Part shown: in pieces, positions 1-6,767 of the stretch
Position numbering within the stretch: the stretch's first letter is position 1
Layout of the letters: each line of letters starts with the position of its first letter
From: Vibrio tapetis subsp. tapetis
GTDB lineage: Bacteria; Pseudomonadota; Gammaproteobacteria; Enterobacterales; Vibrionaceae
DNA length: 64,000 nt
Direction of reading: 5' to 3'
Assembly (NCBI RefSeq): GCF_900233005.1
Contig: NZ_LT960613.1
Location: forward strand, 1 to 64,000
Notes under the pieces: generated by a model
Seen by the model: the letters and a program-made list of their open reading frames with translations, nothing else
Told to the model about the DNA's origin: nothing
The model's database searches: none
Translations under genes and position numbers: made by a program

Positions 1-58
1 TACGCCCTTGATTATCAAAAGCATAGAAATTAATCATTTTTAATCAACCACTTACATC

Positions 59-170
59 GGTGCGCATTATGTGGTCAGATTTATGTTGAAAGCGTGGCGG
101 GCAGTACCATTGCGCCAGCACTGGCCGCAGCCGCTAGGCTCTTTTAATATAAATCCTGTAATGCGCATTA
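59..170. other. CTXphi-like attP: two inverted XerCD (dif-like) sites
   Basis: Seen: on the plus strand a XerC-type arm GGTGCGCATTA (59-69) is followed by an 11-nt spacer and a XerD-type arm TTATGTTGAAA (81-91). On the minus strand a second site has XerC arm 159-169 (palindromic TAATGCGCATTA spans 159-170), a normal 6-nt spacer (153-158) and XerD arm TTATATTAAAA (142-152). The two sites face each other, so the single strand can fold into one long hairpin: the bases at 61-69 pair with those at 159-168, and AGCG (91-94) pairs with CGCT (132-135). Known: CTXphi attP is exactly such a folded pair, with one site carrying an over-long central region, and is recombined as ssDNA by host XerC/XerD. 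Inferred: this is the left attachment junction of the inovirus-like element ending at 4026. Confidence 0.8.
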
Positions 171-266
171 ATAAGCAACCATTTCTTTATTCCAATTTAG
201 TCTATCCAACTCATTGATTTGTTGAAGTTTAACCTCTATATATGTGTTTTTATAGAGGTCTATTAT

Positions 267-494
267 ATGTATACATTTATTGTTTTATCAGGTGAAGGCA
301 GCGAAGATTGGTCACATGTTTTTTTGTCTGTAATTCCAGAACCTAATAGCATTCTGCTTTTTGAAGGCAACGAACGACATATTGAAAAAGTAGTTTTGAC
401 GAATATGCGAGAAAATATGGAGGCTAGGGGTATGAATAATACTGGGATATTACATTTAGAGCCACTTCCTGCGGATTTGGCTGATGTGTTATAA
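267..494 (+). CDS. Hypothetical 75-aa protein of the inovirus-like element
   Basis: I do not recognise this family. The start ATG at 267 is chosen because AGAGGT lies 8 bases upstream; the longer reading from 219 has no ribosome site. The product is soluble and acidic, begins MYTFIVLSG, and shows no membrane span or cysteine motif. It is the first gene inside the attP-like left end and is followed directly by a strong terminator (532-557), so it forms its own transcription unit. In CTX-type elements this position, between attP and the repressor, is variable. Its job is unknown. Confidence 0.6.
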   Translation: MYTFIVLSGEGSEDWSHVFLSVIPEPNSILLFEGNERHIEKVVLTNMRENMEARGMNNTGILHLEPLPADLADVL

Positions 495-531
495 GGTTCT
501 CTTGTCGTTATCCCAATAATGACATGTAACT

Positions 532-557
532 AAGTCCGGTTTTTCCGGACTTTTTTG
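532..557 (+). terminator. Rho-independent terminator after the 267-494 gene
   Basis: An 8-bp stem AAGTCCGG/CCGGACTT with a short T loop runs straight into a T tract. It ends the short unit starting at 267 and insulates the structured non-coding region that follows. Confidence 0.85.
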
Positions 558-565
558 TTTTCGTG

Positions 566-995
566 TGACATCGCGATAAACTTCCTTTCCTTCCGGTCAA
601 GCGCTTTTGCCCCTATTTAACTCGACGCATGACGACGAGAAACGACGGCGAAGACTGAGCAAGGAGGTCGAGGAGGAGAAGGAGAGTACACTATCTTTAA
701 TAGTGTACTCTTGTGCGGATTTCGCATTTTCCCGCAGGGATAAGGGCACAACTCCACGTTGATATGGTCGCTCCGGCCAAACAGCCCGATACGCGCGAAG
801 CGCTCCCAATCTATGACACCGCGATAAACTTCCTTTCTTTCTTGCTAGAACCACCCTTGCAGAGCATCACAGCACCAAAGGGCGTTTTGCAACTGCAACC
901 CTTATATCTATCAGTTATCAAGACTCGACGACTGACGACTGACGACGAACAACGACGGCGAAAACTGAGCAAGGAGGGTGAGAAGGAAATAGGAG
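566..995. repeat. Imperfect direct duplication, two copies
   Basis: Copy 1 (566-686) and copy 2 (814-995) each start with CGCGATAAACTTCCTTTC and end with the purine-rich block ACGACGGCGAARACTGAGCA followed by AGGAGG-type sequence. The middle parts differ in length. The conserved ends suggest two protein-binding or origin sub-sites rather than coding sequence. Confidence 0.7.
684..710. repeat. Perfect 10-bp inverted repeat
   Basis: GAGTACACTA (684-693) and TAGTGTACTC (701-710) form a perfect stem with a 7-nt loop between the two copies of the duplicated segment. There is no T tract, so it is more likely a DNA or ssDNA structure (operator or origin hairpin) than a terminator. Confidence 0.7.
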
Positions 996-997
996 AG

Positions 998-1056
998 GCC
1001 ATTTACATTTGGGAAGGGGCCCCGTTTCGACGGGGAAGGGCTCCAAATTAAATGGC
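998..1056. repeat. Long imperfect hairpin
   Basis: GCCATTT (998-1004) pairs with AAATGGC (1050-1056), ATTTGG with CCAAAT and CCCCGT with ACGGGG, leaving small bulges and a TTCG loop. The 59-nt structure sits at the edge of the structured intergenic region of the inovirus-like element. It resembles the packaging-signal or origin hairpins of filamentous phages; a terminator is less likely because no T run follows directly. Confidence 0.65.
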
Positions 1057-1199
1057 GTTTACTTTTCTATCGATACTATTTTTTCCATTAAAAATGGCCT
1101 CAAAAGGCCATCTTCAAAATTGTCACTTGTAATCGAAATGTTATCAGAACAAGTTGGGGTTACTGTTACACCCCAACTAACTCCGGACATCCGGAATTA

Positions 1200-1598
1200 T
1201 CACCGTTTTCCTAGCGCTCTCTCAATCTCTCCAACCTCACCAATTGCTTCATAGTATTGGCCTTCGCTTGTATGCTCTATTCTGTCAAAAAACACCTCGT
1301 GGTCTGGGATCATTTTCCACGTCATCATAGTCACTAATTCACTAGGCCATTTGTTGATTGCCGTTTCTACAATGAAGTCTTCTAAGCTCATTTTGGTTGT
1401 TCTTTTGCCAGAGCATATTTCGTTTGCTGTTAGTCCAAGGTTTTCTGCCAATAACTGGATTTGAGTTGCTTTGGGTTCAGTTTCGCCATTTTCCCATTTC
1501 AAGTAGGTTTGCTTTGCTACTTTCACCAATTTTGCTATTTGCTCTTGGGTATAACCACGTTCTACACGCGCAGACTTAATTACATCTTTCAACACCAC
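1200..1598 (-). CDS. XRE-family repressor (RstR-like)
   Basis: A 132-aa protein with an N-terminal helix-turn-helix of the Cro/CI (XRE) type at about residues 6-60 (GYTQEQIAKLV followed by KQTYLKWENGETEP). The C-terminal half has no recognised domain. The start is one of two adjacent GTG codons (1598 or 1595) behind AGGAG. It is transcribed divergently from the replication initiator at 1716, the same arrangement as rstR/rstA of CTXphi and RS1, where RstR represses the rstA promoter. By analogy it should keep the element quiescent by binding the 1599-1715 interval. The role is inferred from fold and position; the sequence is not one I can match to a named RstR type. Confidence 0.8.
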   Translation of the reverse strand: MVLKDVIKSARVERGYTQEQIAKLVKVAKQTYLKWENGETEPKATQIQLLAENLGLTANEICSGKRTTKMSLEDFIVETAINKWPSELVTMMTWKMIPDHEVFFDRIEHTSEGQYYEAIGEVGEIERALGKR

Positions 1599-1715
1599 AA
1601 ACTCCTTATCGATACTCTTTTTTATAACTATAACACTGCTTTTTTGTACCTAGCGGTTGAAGTGTGCTTTTTTATTATGTATGTTATAAAAAAACGTACT
1701 TGACAGGGTTTTAAC
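1599..1715. promoter_or_regulatory. Divergent repressor/initiator promoter region
   Basis: A 117-base AT-rich interval between the repressor gene and the initiator. It contains the AGGAG site for the repressor, an AGGG site before the initiator TTG start, and near-repeats of TTTTTTATWA and TATAACA/TGTTATA that could be operator half-sites. Expected to hold the repressor-controlled promoter by analogy with rstR-rstA. Confidence 0.5.
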
Positions 1716-2858
1716 TTGTACTTCATTGATAAGCTTTTCATGCAACAACAGTATCCCCAAGGTGGTCTTCCACTTGTTGGGACGCATGTGATTGAAAGGC
1801 TAGAAATGGAGACAGGGGAAGCATTACCTCCATCGGTTAATCAAAAGCGTTTAGAAGGATCATTTAGTACAAAGCTGACTATTAGGTGTGATGGTTACAA
1901 AGTTCGTGTAGAAGGAAATCCCTCTCGTTGGCAGCGGATGGATAATCTATTTGGGCTAACAACATTTGAAGAATGTGTAGCAATTTACAATCATATATTG
2001 GCGAAATACAACTTACCGCCATTCACTAAAAATACTCGTTTATGTCCTCGTCAAACACCGGATGGTAAGCCAATAAGTTTTATAGGTAATGGCGCTGAAA
2101 TTACAGCTGTTGATTGGACTCAAAACTTATCAGTAGGTCAGGGGATGGAGGCATCATTCATTCGTGGAATGTCTTCTATGCAAATAGGTAGAGGTAGGAA
2201 GCCAACACTTTACCCTAACGGTATGACTTGTAGCTGGGGCTATGGTTCCAATTGGCGAGCAGACATACTTTATGCCAAAGCATTTGAGCTTAGAGAGCAC
2301 CTCAAAAAAGACAAAAGAAAGAAAATAGGCGTGACGGTTAAACAGCTAGAATATATAGAAAAATTAATCAGTTATTGTGAAGAGCAAGGTGTCGTCAGAC
2401 AAGAGCATAAATTACAGCAAATATTATTGAAGAAGCATAATTTACATTACTACGGGCTAAAAACAGAAGCAGATTATTTACCACATTTGAATGAAATCGA
2501 GAATGCCATGAAGACAATACAAATTAATCATGATGAACATAAAAGCATTGCTGACCAATTATTAGATCTGGGGATTGTTAAGAGTCGCCAAGCCGCAAAT
2601 TCTACTCAGAGTTATGCAACGATGTGGCAGCACGGTACTGATTTACGCCAGGTCTTAAAACAAAGTCAATTTTACGAACATAAATCTCGGCTCAAGAAAA
2701 TAGGTATAGATATCGGTCAGGTTTTTGATGTTACTCGCCTGTGTCCAACCTTAAAACGCTCAGAGTTAATTGAAGTAAAACCGCTCGCTATTCCAAATTG
2801 GTATCACTTACCAGTAGTTGCTAAGTCTAATGTTATGCCGTTTAAGGCAATCGCTTAA
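1716..2858 (+). CDS. Filamentous-phage replication initiator (gpII/RstA-like)
   Basis: A 380-aa protein with the shape of inoviral rolling-circle initiators (phage replication protein CRI/gpII-gpX families). It opens with YFIDKL and GGLPLVG, then the segment around residues 105-175 with conserved Arg/Trp/Tyr-rich strands, and a helical, basic C-terminal half ending in a cysteine-containing segment (TRLCPTLKRSELIEVK). Such proteins nick the plus strand at the phage origin. The start is TTG 1716 (AGGG about 8 bases upstream), because the phage families begin with a FIDKL-like strand; ATG 1740 is the alternative. It is followed at 12 bases by an ssDNA-binding protein, as in Ff and CTX phages. 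Confidence 0.85.
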   Translation: MYFIDKLFMQQQYPQGGLPLVGTHVIERLEMETGEALPPSVNQKRLEGSFSTKLTIRCDGYKVRVEGNPSRWQRMDNLFGLTTFEECVAIYNHILAKYNLPPFTKNTRLCPRQTPDGKPISFIGNGAEITAVDWTQNLSVGQGMEASFIRGMSSMQIGRGRKPTLYPNGMTCSWGYGSNWRADILYAKAFELREHLKKDKRKKIGVTVKQLEYIEKLISYCEEQGVVRQEHKLQQILLKKHNLHYYGLKTEADYLPHLNEIENAMKTIQINHDEHKSIADQLLDLGIVKSRQAANSTQSYATMWQHGTDLRQVLKQSQFYEHKSRLKKIGIDIGQVFDVTRLCPTLKRSELIEVKPLAIPNWYHLPVVAKSNVMPFKAIA

Positions 2859-2870
2859 AGAGAAACTAGT

Positions 2871-3152
2871 ATGTTAAAAATTGAAGTTTTCAAAGAAGAC
2901 GTTAAATCGACACCAAGAACCATGCAGGGTAAAGATGGGAAACCACCGCGCACAATTTACGAACAAGATGCGTATGTATTTTTAGAAGGTCGCTTCCCGA
3001 CATTGACCAAGGTTCAATTGGAAGAAGGCCAGCCGCCATATCAAGCGGGGATTTATACGTTTCATTCCTCGTCATACATCGTCAATCACTTCAATACGGT
3101 TGAATTGAAAAAATACGGTAAAATGATTGTCCCAATGGAGCCTGAACTATGA
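2871..3152 (+). CDS. ssDNA-binding protein (gpV/RstB-like)
   Basis: A 93-aa protein beginning MLKIEVFKED, with RTIYEQDAYVFLEGRFPTL and QAGIYTF, the typical beta-rich layout of inoviral gpV-type ssDNA-binding proteins (about 87-115 aa). In filamentous phages this protein coats plus strands and switches replication from double- to single-stranded output; in CTXphi the equivalent RstB is also needed for integration. It lies 12 bases after the initiator and its stop overlaps the next start by 4 bases (ATGA), so the three genes are translationally coupled. Assignment rests on length, gene order and motif resemblance. Confidence 0.8.
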   Translation: MLKIEVFKEDVKSTPRTMQGKDGKPPRTIYEQDAYVFLEGRFPTLTKVQLEEGQPPYQAGIYTFHSSSYIVNHFNTVELKKYGKMIVPMEPEL

Positions 3153-3502
3153 GTATTCCAACCCCTGAACAAATCAAAAAAGACGCTAGATTGCCTGAAA
3201 ATGCTAATTTTCATGGATGGTTAATTCATAACCCTGAGTGTGATGATTTTCTTCTTCAGTATAAAGAACGCGCAGGTGTAATCAGTAAAAAGTGGTGCGG
3301 ATTACCAGACGCCGCGATGCGTTTCAATCGTTATACGAGAGCCCTTAAAGTCTTAAAAAATTTAGAATTAGATGACCGCGCTATTATTGTCGTGGCTTTT
3401 GACCTTGGTAGCCAGATTATCGTAATTGGCCCTGATGTATTTCAAGATCGAATGTCTTTACCATCCGACAATCCATTTAGAGCGGGTCACCTTAACCGCT
3501 AA
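3149..3502 (+). CDS. Hypothetical 117-aa protein, inovirus-like operon
   Basis: Not recognised. A soluble mixed alpha/beta protein with two cysteines, no signal peptide and no membrane span, so it is not a coat, pIII or Zot protein. Its ATG overlaps the stop of the ssDNA-binding gene, which places it in the same operon, and a terminator follows at once (3508-3545). In RS1 the gene after rstB encodes the antirepressor RstC, but RstC is shorter; a regulatory role is possible but unsupported by sequence. Confidence 0.6.
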   Translation: MSIPTPEQIKKDARLPENANFHGWLIHNPECDDFLLQYKERAGVISKKWCGLPDAAMRFNRYTRALKVLKNLELDDRAIIVVAFDLGSQIIVIGPDVFQDRMSLPSDNPFRAGHLNR

Positions 3503-3507
3503 ATAGC

Positions 3508-3545
3508 AAAGCCCGTAGCTGCATGAACAGTTACGGGCTTTTTAC
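3508..3545 (+). terminator. Terminator of the initiator operon
   Basis: AAAGCCCGTA and TACGGGCTTT form a strong stem with a 14-nt loop, followed by T residues. It ends the 1716-3502 operon. Confidence 0.85.
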
Positions 3546-3571
3546 CACAACCAACTTAACTGGAGTTGATT

Positions 3572-3793
3572 ATGACCGTTAAAGAATACACGTTATCAGA
3601 CGCAGAAGCTAAGCTTGATACAATAGCCAGCATCTCATTGTTTTTGAGTACAGGTAATTGTCCTAGAGAAATAGCCTTCAACTTACAAGATCATATGCAA
3701 GATGAAATCGAGAATCTTCAAGGTATTTTAGGTTTCATGCGGATATATCCCCAAATCAAAGCTCAAGAACTGGAGCACGCTAGCGATTCATAA
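3572..3793 (+). CDS. Hypothetical 73-aa protein of the inovirus-like element
   Basis: Not recognised. The start ATG at 3572 follows TGGAG by 6-7 bases. The product is acidic and mostly helical (begins MTVKEYTLSDAEAKLD) with one cysteine and no membrane segment. It stands alone between two terminators (3508-3545 and 3816-3850), just inside the right dif-like end, so it is the last cargo gene of the element, in the place where CTXphi carries ctxAB. Confidence 0.6.
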   Translation: MTVKEYTLSDAEAKLDTIASISLFLSTGNCPREIAFNLQDHMQDEIENLQGILGFMRIYPQIKAQELEHASDS

Positions 3794-3815
3794 CCGGTGT
3801 ACTGGCCACTTATGA

Positions 3816-3850
3816 AAGAGCCCATGATGGTATTCGTCAGGGGCTTTTTT
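3816..3850 (+). terminator. Rho-independent terminator
   Basis: AAAGAGCCC pairs with GGGCTTTTTT across a 17-nt loop. It ends the 3572-3793 gene. Confidence 0.8.
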
Positions 3851-3998
3851 ATTGGCCGTCACTGGTGACAACACTCACGCCGTTCAAATCATACCGCTGA
3901 ACGGTGATAACTTTGCTTCGCAAATGTTTCTCCGTGAAGTGGAATAACGCACGAACCATCCAAAATTCCTCAATCAATTCAGACAACTACCATACCTT

Positions 3999-4026
3999 AG
4001 TGCGCATTATGCACATACTGTTAAAT
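3999..4026 (+). other. dif-like XerC/XerD recombination site
   Basis: A 28-mer with XerC arm AGTGCGCATTA (3999-4009), a 6-nt centre TGCACA and XerD arm TACTGTTAAAT (4016-4026). The XerC arm equals the Vibrio cholerae dif1 arm as I recall it, and the XerD arm differs from TTATGTTAAAT by one or two bases. The normal 6-bp centre, unlike the 11-nt centre of the left site at 59-91, is the pattern expected after CTX-type integration: one regenerated functional dif and one dead junction. The XerC arm lies only 36 bases before the next gene. Confidence 0.85.
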
Positions 4027-4061
4027 AGACTCAAGAACATTCGAGGAAAGTGGCAAAAAAT

Positions 4062-4241
4062 ATGACCAAAAACCCCAATGGCACACACGTCAACGTCAAG
4101 CTCTCAGAAAAACACAATCGTGTTTTAGAGCAGTCGAAGACCCACAGCAAACGAACCAAACGCGCTGAAGCCCAAGCCCGACTTGAGCATCACCTCGATT
4201 TGTTTGGCGTGAATTGGGAAGTACCAAAAAACAACCGATGA
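4062..4241 (+). CDS. Small basic protein, probable ribbon-helix-helix (TraY-like)
   Basis: About 59 aa, strongly basic. After HVNVKLS (a likely beta strand) come two helices rich in Lys, Arg and Glu (EKHNRVLEQSK, then KRTKRAEAQARLEHHL), the outline of a ribbon-helix-helix DNA-binding domain. The GAGGAAAG at 4043-4050 favours ATG 4062 over GTG 4050, which overlaps it. It lies directly upstream of the pilin gene traA, where F carries traY, a relaxosome and tra-promoter regulator. Assignment as a TraY-like or Arc-like regulator is inference from fold and place. Confidence 0.55.
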   Translation: MTKNPNGTHVNVKLSEKHNRVLEQSKTHSKRTKRAEAQARLEHHLDLFGVNWEVPKNNR

Positions 4242-4804
4242 TTTTTTTTAGCCAAAAGGATCCCGAATAGGGATCGCTTTACTTTGTTTTTTAAAAACGA
4301 TTTTTTGTTGAGATCGCTTTTAAAAAAGCAGAAATGCAACTGGAAGCGCTAAGAATGGCGCGGGCAGGTTACCCCAAGAAGGCCGAAACCCTTCCTTAAT
4401 GAGACGTTGTCATAAGACGCCCCATCATTAAGAAATATGCGAAGCCGTGTGCTAGGCGATGACCGTTAGGGCCACCGACGGGAATGTAGCATCTGTTATT
4501 GCCAACACCACAGTAAGGGCAATCCGTGTCATTCGAGCGGTCATATCGAATAAGGTGCGGGGCGGTTAGACATCATGTTTTATCGCCCCCTTACCCTTCA
4601 AGCTCGCTTTTGACTGCGATAACGAGGCCACGCCTCTTGTCGAGACAAAAGGAGTACCGCGTCAGCGGAGCACTTCGCTCCATCGCAATAGAAAGGCCAG
4701 GTGAAAGGGGTCGCCTGCGCGGCGCTTTTCACATGGTATTCATACCCCTCTTTCACGCACACCCAAGCCTTAAGGCTTTTACTCATAAAAAAGGAAATCA
4801 TCCC
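4242..4804. promoter_or_regulatory. Non-coding leader of the tra operon
   Basis: About 560 bases with no supported gene. It contains an 8-bp inverted repeat (CTTAATGA 4395-4402, TCATTAAG 4425-4432), ATTGCC/GGCAAT arms around 4498-4523, and at 4600-4661 the first copy of a leader element that recurs before traU. The tra promoter and its control sites are probably here. An oriT role cannot be excluded, but the transglycosylase-adjacent interval at 36758-37076 fits better. Confidence 0.5.
4600..4661 (+). repeat. Leader repeat A, copy 1 (upstream of traA)
   Basis: Matches 12323-12386 at roughly 90 percent over about 62 bases. It contains a hairpin GAGGC-CAC-GCCTC and a second short stem TTGTC/GACAA just before AAAAGGAG. 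Both copies lie in the untranslated leader of a tra gene, on the coding strand, so a post-transcriptional role is likely. Confidence 0.75.
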
Positions 4805-5092
4805 ATGAAATGTAACTCACAACGCGCTCTGGCTGTTGGCGTGGCCGTCGGGCTTGGCGCCCTCTTGGTCACTCAACCCACGCTCGCCGCCGATTTGTTT
4901 GCCGGTGGCAAGCAAGCGGTCAAAGACACCGCCGGAAAAGGCTCTCTAGTCGAAACCGCCATGCTCGGCACTGGCCTACTTGGCGCCGTGGTCACCGGAC
5001 TCATGACGCGTAACTGGTTCGCCGCCCTCGGCGGATTTGCCGGAGGCTCCATCTTATGGAACGTCGGCGCCCCAATGGTCGGACTCGGCTAA
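4805..5092 (+). CDS. traA: F-type propilin TraA
   Basis: A 95-aa precursor. A leader with basic start (MKCNSQR) and hydrophobic core ends at TLAAD (about residues 26-30), the signal-peptidase site. The mature part (about 66 aa) has the pilin layout: a short polar segment rich in Gly/Lys, then two hydrophobic helices (SLVETAMLGTGLLGAVVTGL and FAALGGFAGGSILW) separated by a basic turn TRN. F pilin is 70 aa when mature. The ATG at 4805 follows AAGGAAA; the longer open frame from 4526 is leader sequence. The protein inserts in the inner membrane and is polymerised into the conjugative pilus. It is the first gene of the T4SS operon, 9 bases before traL. Confidence 0.9.
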   Translation: MKCNSQRALAVGVAVGLGALLVTQPTLAADLFAGGKQAVKDTAGKGSLVETAMLGTGLLGAVVTGLMTRNWFAALGGFAGGSILWNVGAPMVGLG

Positions 5093-5101
5093 GGAGATCT
5101 C

Positions 5102-5404
5102 ATGGAAGATCCTCATCAGTTTTTTGCGGTCCCCAAACACATGAACAAAGGACGCCGCCTCGTCGGCTTCCCCATGGATGAAGTGCTGCCAGCGTTTGTC
5201 ACCTTTGGCCTCGCGTTTTGGCTTGGACACGAAATGATTGGCATGGTGATAGCCATGGCGTGGTTCGGGGGATTGCGCTACATCAAATCCCAATACGGGG
5301 ATCACATCATCGCGCAAGCCAGCTATTGGTGGGGGGCTTCCTTTATGAAGCGCGTGTTATTCACGCGCACCCCCGCCGCCTCCAAACGCTACTGGATATA
5401 TTAA
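5102..5404 (+). CDS. traL: Pilus assembly protein TraL
   Basis: A 100-aa inner-membrane protein, the usual TraL size (VirB3-like). It has the polar N-terminal FFAVPKHMNKGRRLVGFPMDE typical of the family broken here at residue 26, then two closely spaced hydrophobic spans (about residues 29-60) and a basic C-terminal tail (RTPAASKRYWIY). VirB3-type proteins work with the TraC ATPase in pilus biogenesis. It starts behind GGAGATCTC in the traA-traL-traE series, and traE follows after 9 bases. Confidence 0.92.
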   Translation: MEDPHQFFAVPKHMNKGRRLVGFPMDEVLPAFVTFGLAFWLGHEMIGMVIAMAWFGGLRYIKSQYGDHIIAQASYWWGASFMKRVLFTRTPAASKRYWIY

Positions 5405-5413
5405 AGGCCGTTT

Positions 5414-5989
5414 ATGGACAGTTTCATCAAACAAGACAAACTGGCGATAAAAAGCCTGCTCAATCTTTTTTTGAGCCTCGGCTTTCTTGCCATGCTCCTC
5501 ACCAATCTGGTGCTCGGTTTTTCGGTGTACCAAGCCCTCACCCATAAAAGCCGCACCCTTGTGCCCCCGGTGATATCAAAAGCCTTCTCTTTGTCGGACT
5601 CCCAAGTGGATGCGCCCTACTTAGAGCAAATGGCCGATTACTTTTTGTATCTCAAACTCAACGTCACCCCAGGCAACGTCGGTCGGCAATACGGCCAACT
5701 GCTGGAATACGTAGACGAAGGCAGTTGGGCCACCTTTCAACCCAATCTGCTACGAGAAGCGGGCGCCATCAAAAAGGGCAACATCAGCAGCCAGTTCGCT
5801 GCAAGCACGTTCACGATTAACCTTGATGAGTTGAAAGTGCACGTAAAAGGAACGCTAACCAAACACGTAGGCACGCGCACGCTGCCCGCGGAGAGTAAAT
5901 GGTATCAAGTCAACCTGACCTACCACCATGGCGTACTCGCCCTTCAATCCATCCAAACTCTAGAGGCCACCGACCATGCATCGCCCTAA
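5414..5989 (+). CDS. traE: T4SS inner-membrane protein TraE
   Basis: A 191-aa bitopic protein with a short cytoplasmic start, one membrane span at about residues 15-40 (LLNLFLSLGFLAMLLTNLVL) and a periplasmic VirB8-like domain rich in beta strands (PYLEQMADYFLYLKLNVTPGN is characteristic). It forms part of the inner-membrane arches of the F-type channel and pilus assembly site. The final codons overlap the traK start by 14 bases, indicating coupled translation. Confidence 0.92.
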   Translation: MDSFIKQDKLAIKSLLNLFLSLGFLAMLLTNLVLGFSVYQALTHKSRTLVPPVISKAFSLSDSQVDAPYLEQMADYFLYLKLNVTPGNVGRQYGQLLEYVDEGSWATFQPNLLREAGAIKKGNISSQFAASTFTINLDELKVHVKGTLTKHVGTRTLPAESKWYQVNLTYHHGVLALQSIQTLEATDHASP

Positions 5990-6767
5990 TGTCTTTCCCC
6001 CAACGCGCACTCGGTTTTATCCCCCGTTTTACACACGGTTGTGCTTACTGCTCTTTCTCTTGAGCACTCCACTCATGGCGCAAGCCCAAAACGCAGAAAA
6101 AGTGACTTACCCCTTTAGTAATGGCGACACCATCCCTTTATCTCTGTCTTCCATTAACCTCAACCGGCTCGTGGTGGCCAATGACCGAATTTTATCCATC
6201 GTGTGCCCGCAAGGCTTTTGCACCTCATCGGGCAACCAAAAAGACGCCTCCGGCTCCATCACCTTAAAAATCAACATTGCTCTGCCCTTTACCGCGCATT
6301 TGACCACCGAAAAAGGGCGCTTGTTCGCGCTGTTCATCAGCCCCAAAGCCACCCCGGGCTTCGTGTCCGAATTTACGTGGGCGCAGTCTCATTTAGAGCA
6401 AGACAGTGTCATGCAAACCAGCGCCGATTACCCCAAGGGCCTGACACGACTCACCAAGGCCATGATGCGCTTTGTCCATGACAAAGCGCCGATTGAGGGA
6501 TTTAGCCAGCACCCGGTAGATCCCGCCACGTTACCAGACGATGACGCAGCGCTGGCCGTCATCCCCACCACCGTGTTTGTCGGCCGCGATTACTCGGGCA
6601 TCATTTACACCCTGCGCAACCAAACCCAAACCCTTATGACGCTCACCACCGCGCAATTTTACAGCGATTCCGCGCGCAGTGCGGCGCTTGAAGCTTACGA
6701 GCTGGCTCCTGGAGCCAGCACCACCTTATACCTCATCACCGGGGGAGGCGCCGCGCATGTTCGATAA
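5976..6767 (+). CDS. traK: Outer-membrane core complex protein TraK
   Basis: A 263-aa secretin-like periplasmic protein (VirB9-like). It has an N-terminal signal peptide ending around residue 37 (LLSTPLMAQAQ), then a beta-rich body (FSNGDTIPLSLSSINLNRL is typical of the TraK N-terminal domain, which binds the TraB scaffold). With TraB and TraV it forms the outer-membrane core of the conjugation channel. The gene overlaps traE at its start and traB by 11 bases at its end, so the E-K-B block is translationally coupled. Confidence 0.9.
   Translation: MHRPNVFPPTRTRFYPPFYTRLCLLLFLLSTPLMAQAQNAEKVTYPFSNGDTIPLSLSSINLNRLVVANDRILSIVCPQGFCTSSGNQKDASGSITLKINIALPFTAHLTTEKGRLFALFISPKATPGFVSEFTWAQSHLEQDSVMQTSADYPKGLTRLTKAMMRFVHDKAPIEGFSQHPVDPATLPDDDAALAVIPTTVFVGRDYSGIIYTLRNQTQTLMTLTTAQFYSDSARSAALEAYELAPGASTTLYLITGGGAAHVR

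Larger units (their letters stand above)
558..1199. other. Structured non-coding region; candidate phage origin/packaging region
   Basis: About 640 bases without a convincing gene. Open frames on both strands here follow purine-rich repeats and lack ribosome sites. It holds a two-fold repeated segment (566-686 and 814-995), a perfect 10-bp hairpin (684-710) and a long hairpin (998-1056). In filamentous phages the equivalent intergenic region carries plus- and minus-strand origins and the packaging hairpin. Placement next to the repressor gene and initiator suggests the same here, by inference only. Confidence 0.55.

Noticed and set aside
597..1254. Several 60-110-codon open frames on both strands
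   Set aside because: They arise from the purine-rich duplicated segment and the long hairpin; codon pattern and start sites are not gene-like.
4395..4523. Inverted repeats before traA considered as oriT
   Set aside because: Short arms and no neighbouring transglycosylase or relaxosome gene on the other side; the 36758-37076 interval fits the F arrangement better, though this is not proven.
4526..5092. A 188-aa version of the pilin gene
   Set aside because: The extra N-terminal part translates the non-coding leader and repeat A; ATG 4805 has the ribosome site and gives a normal propilin.
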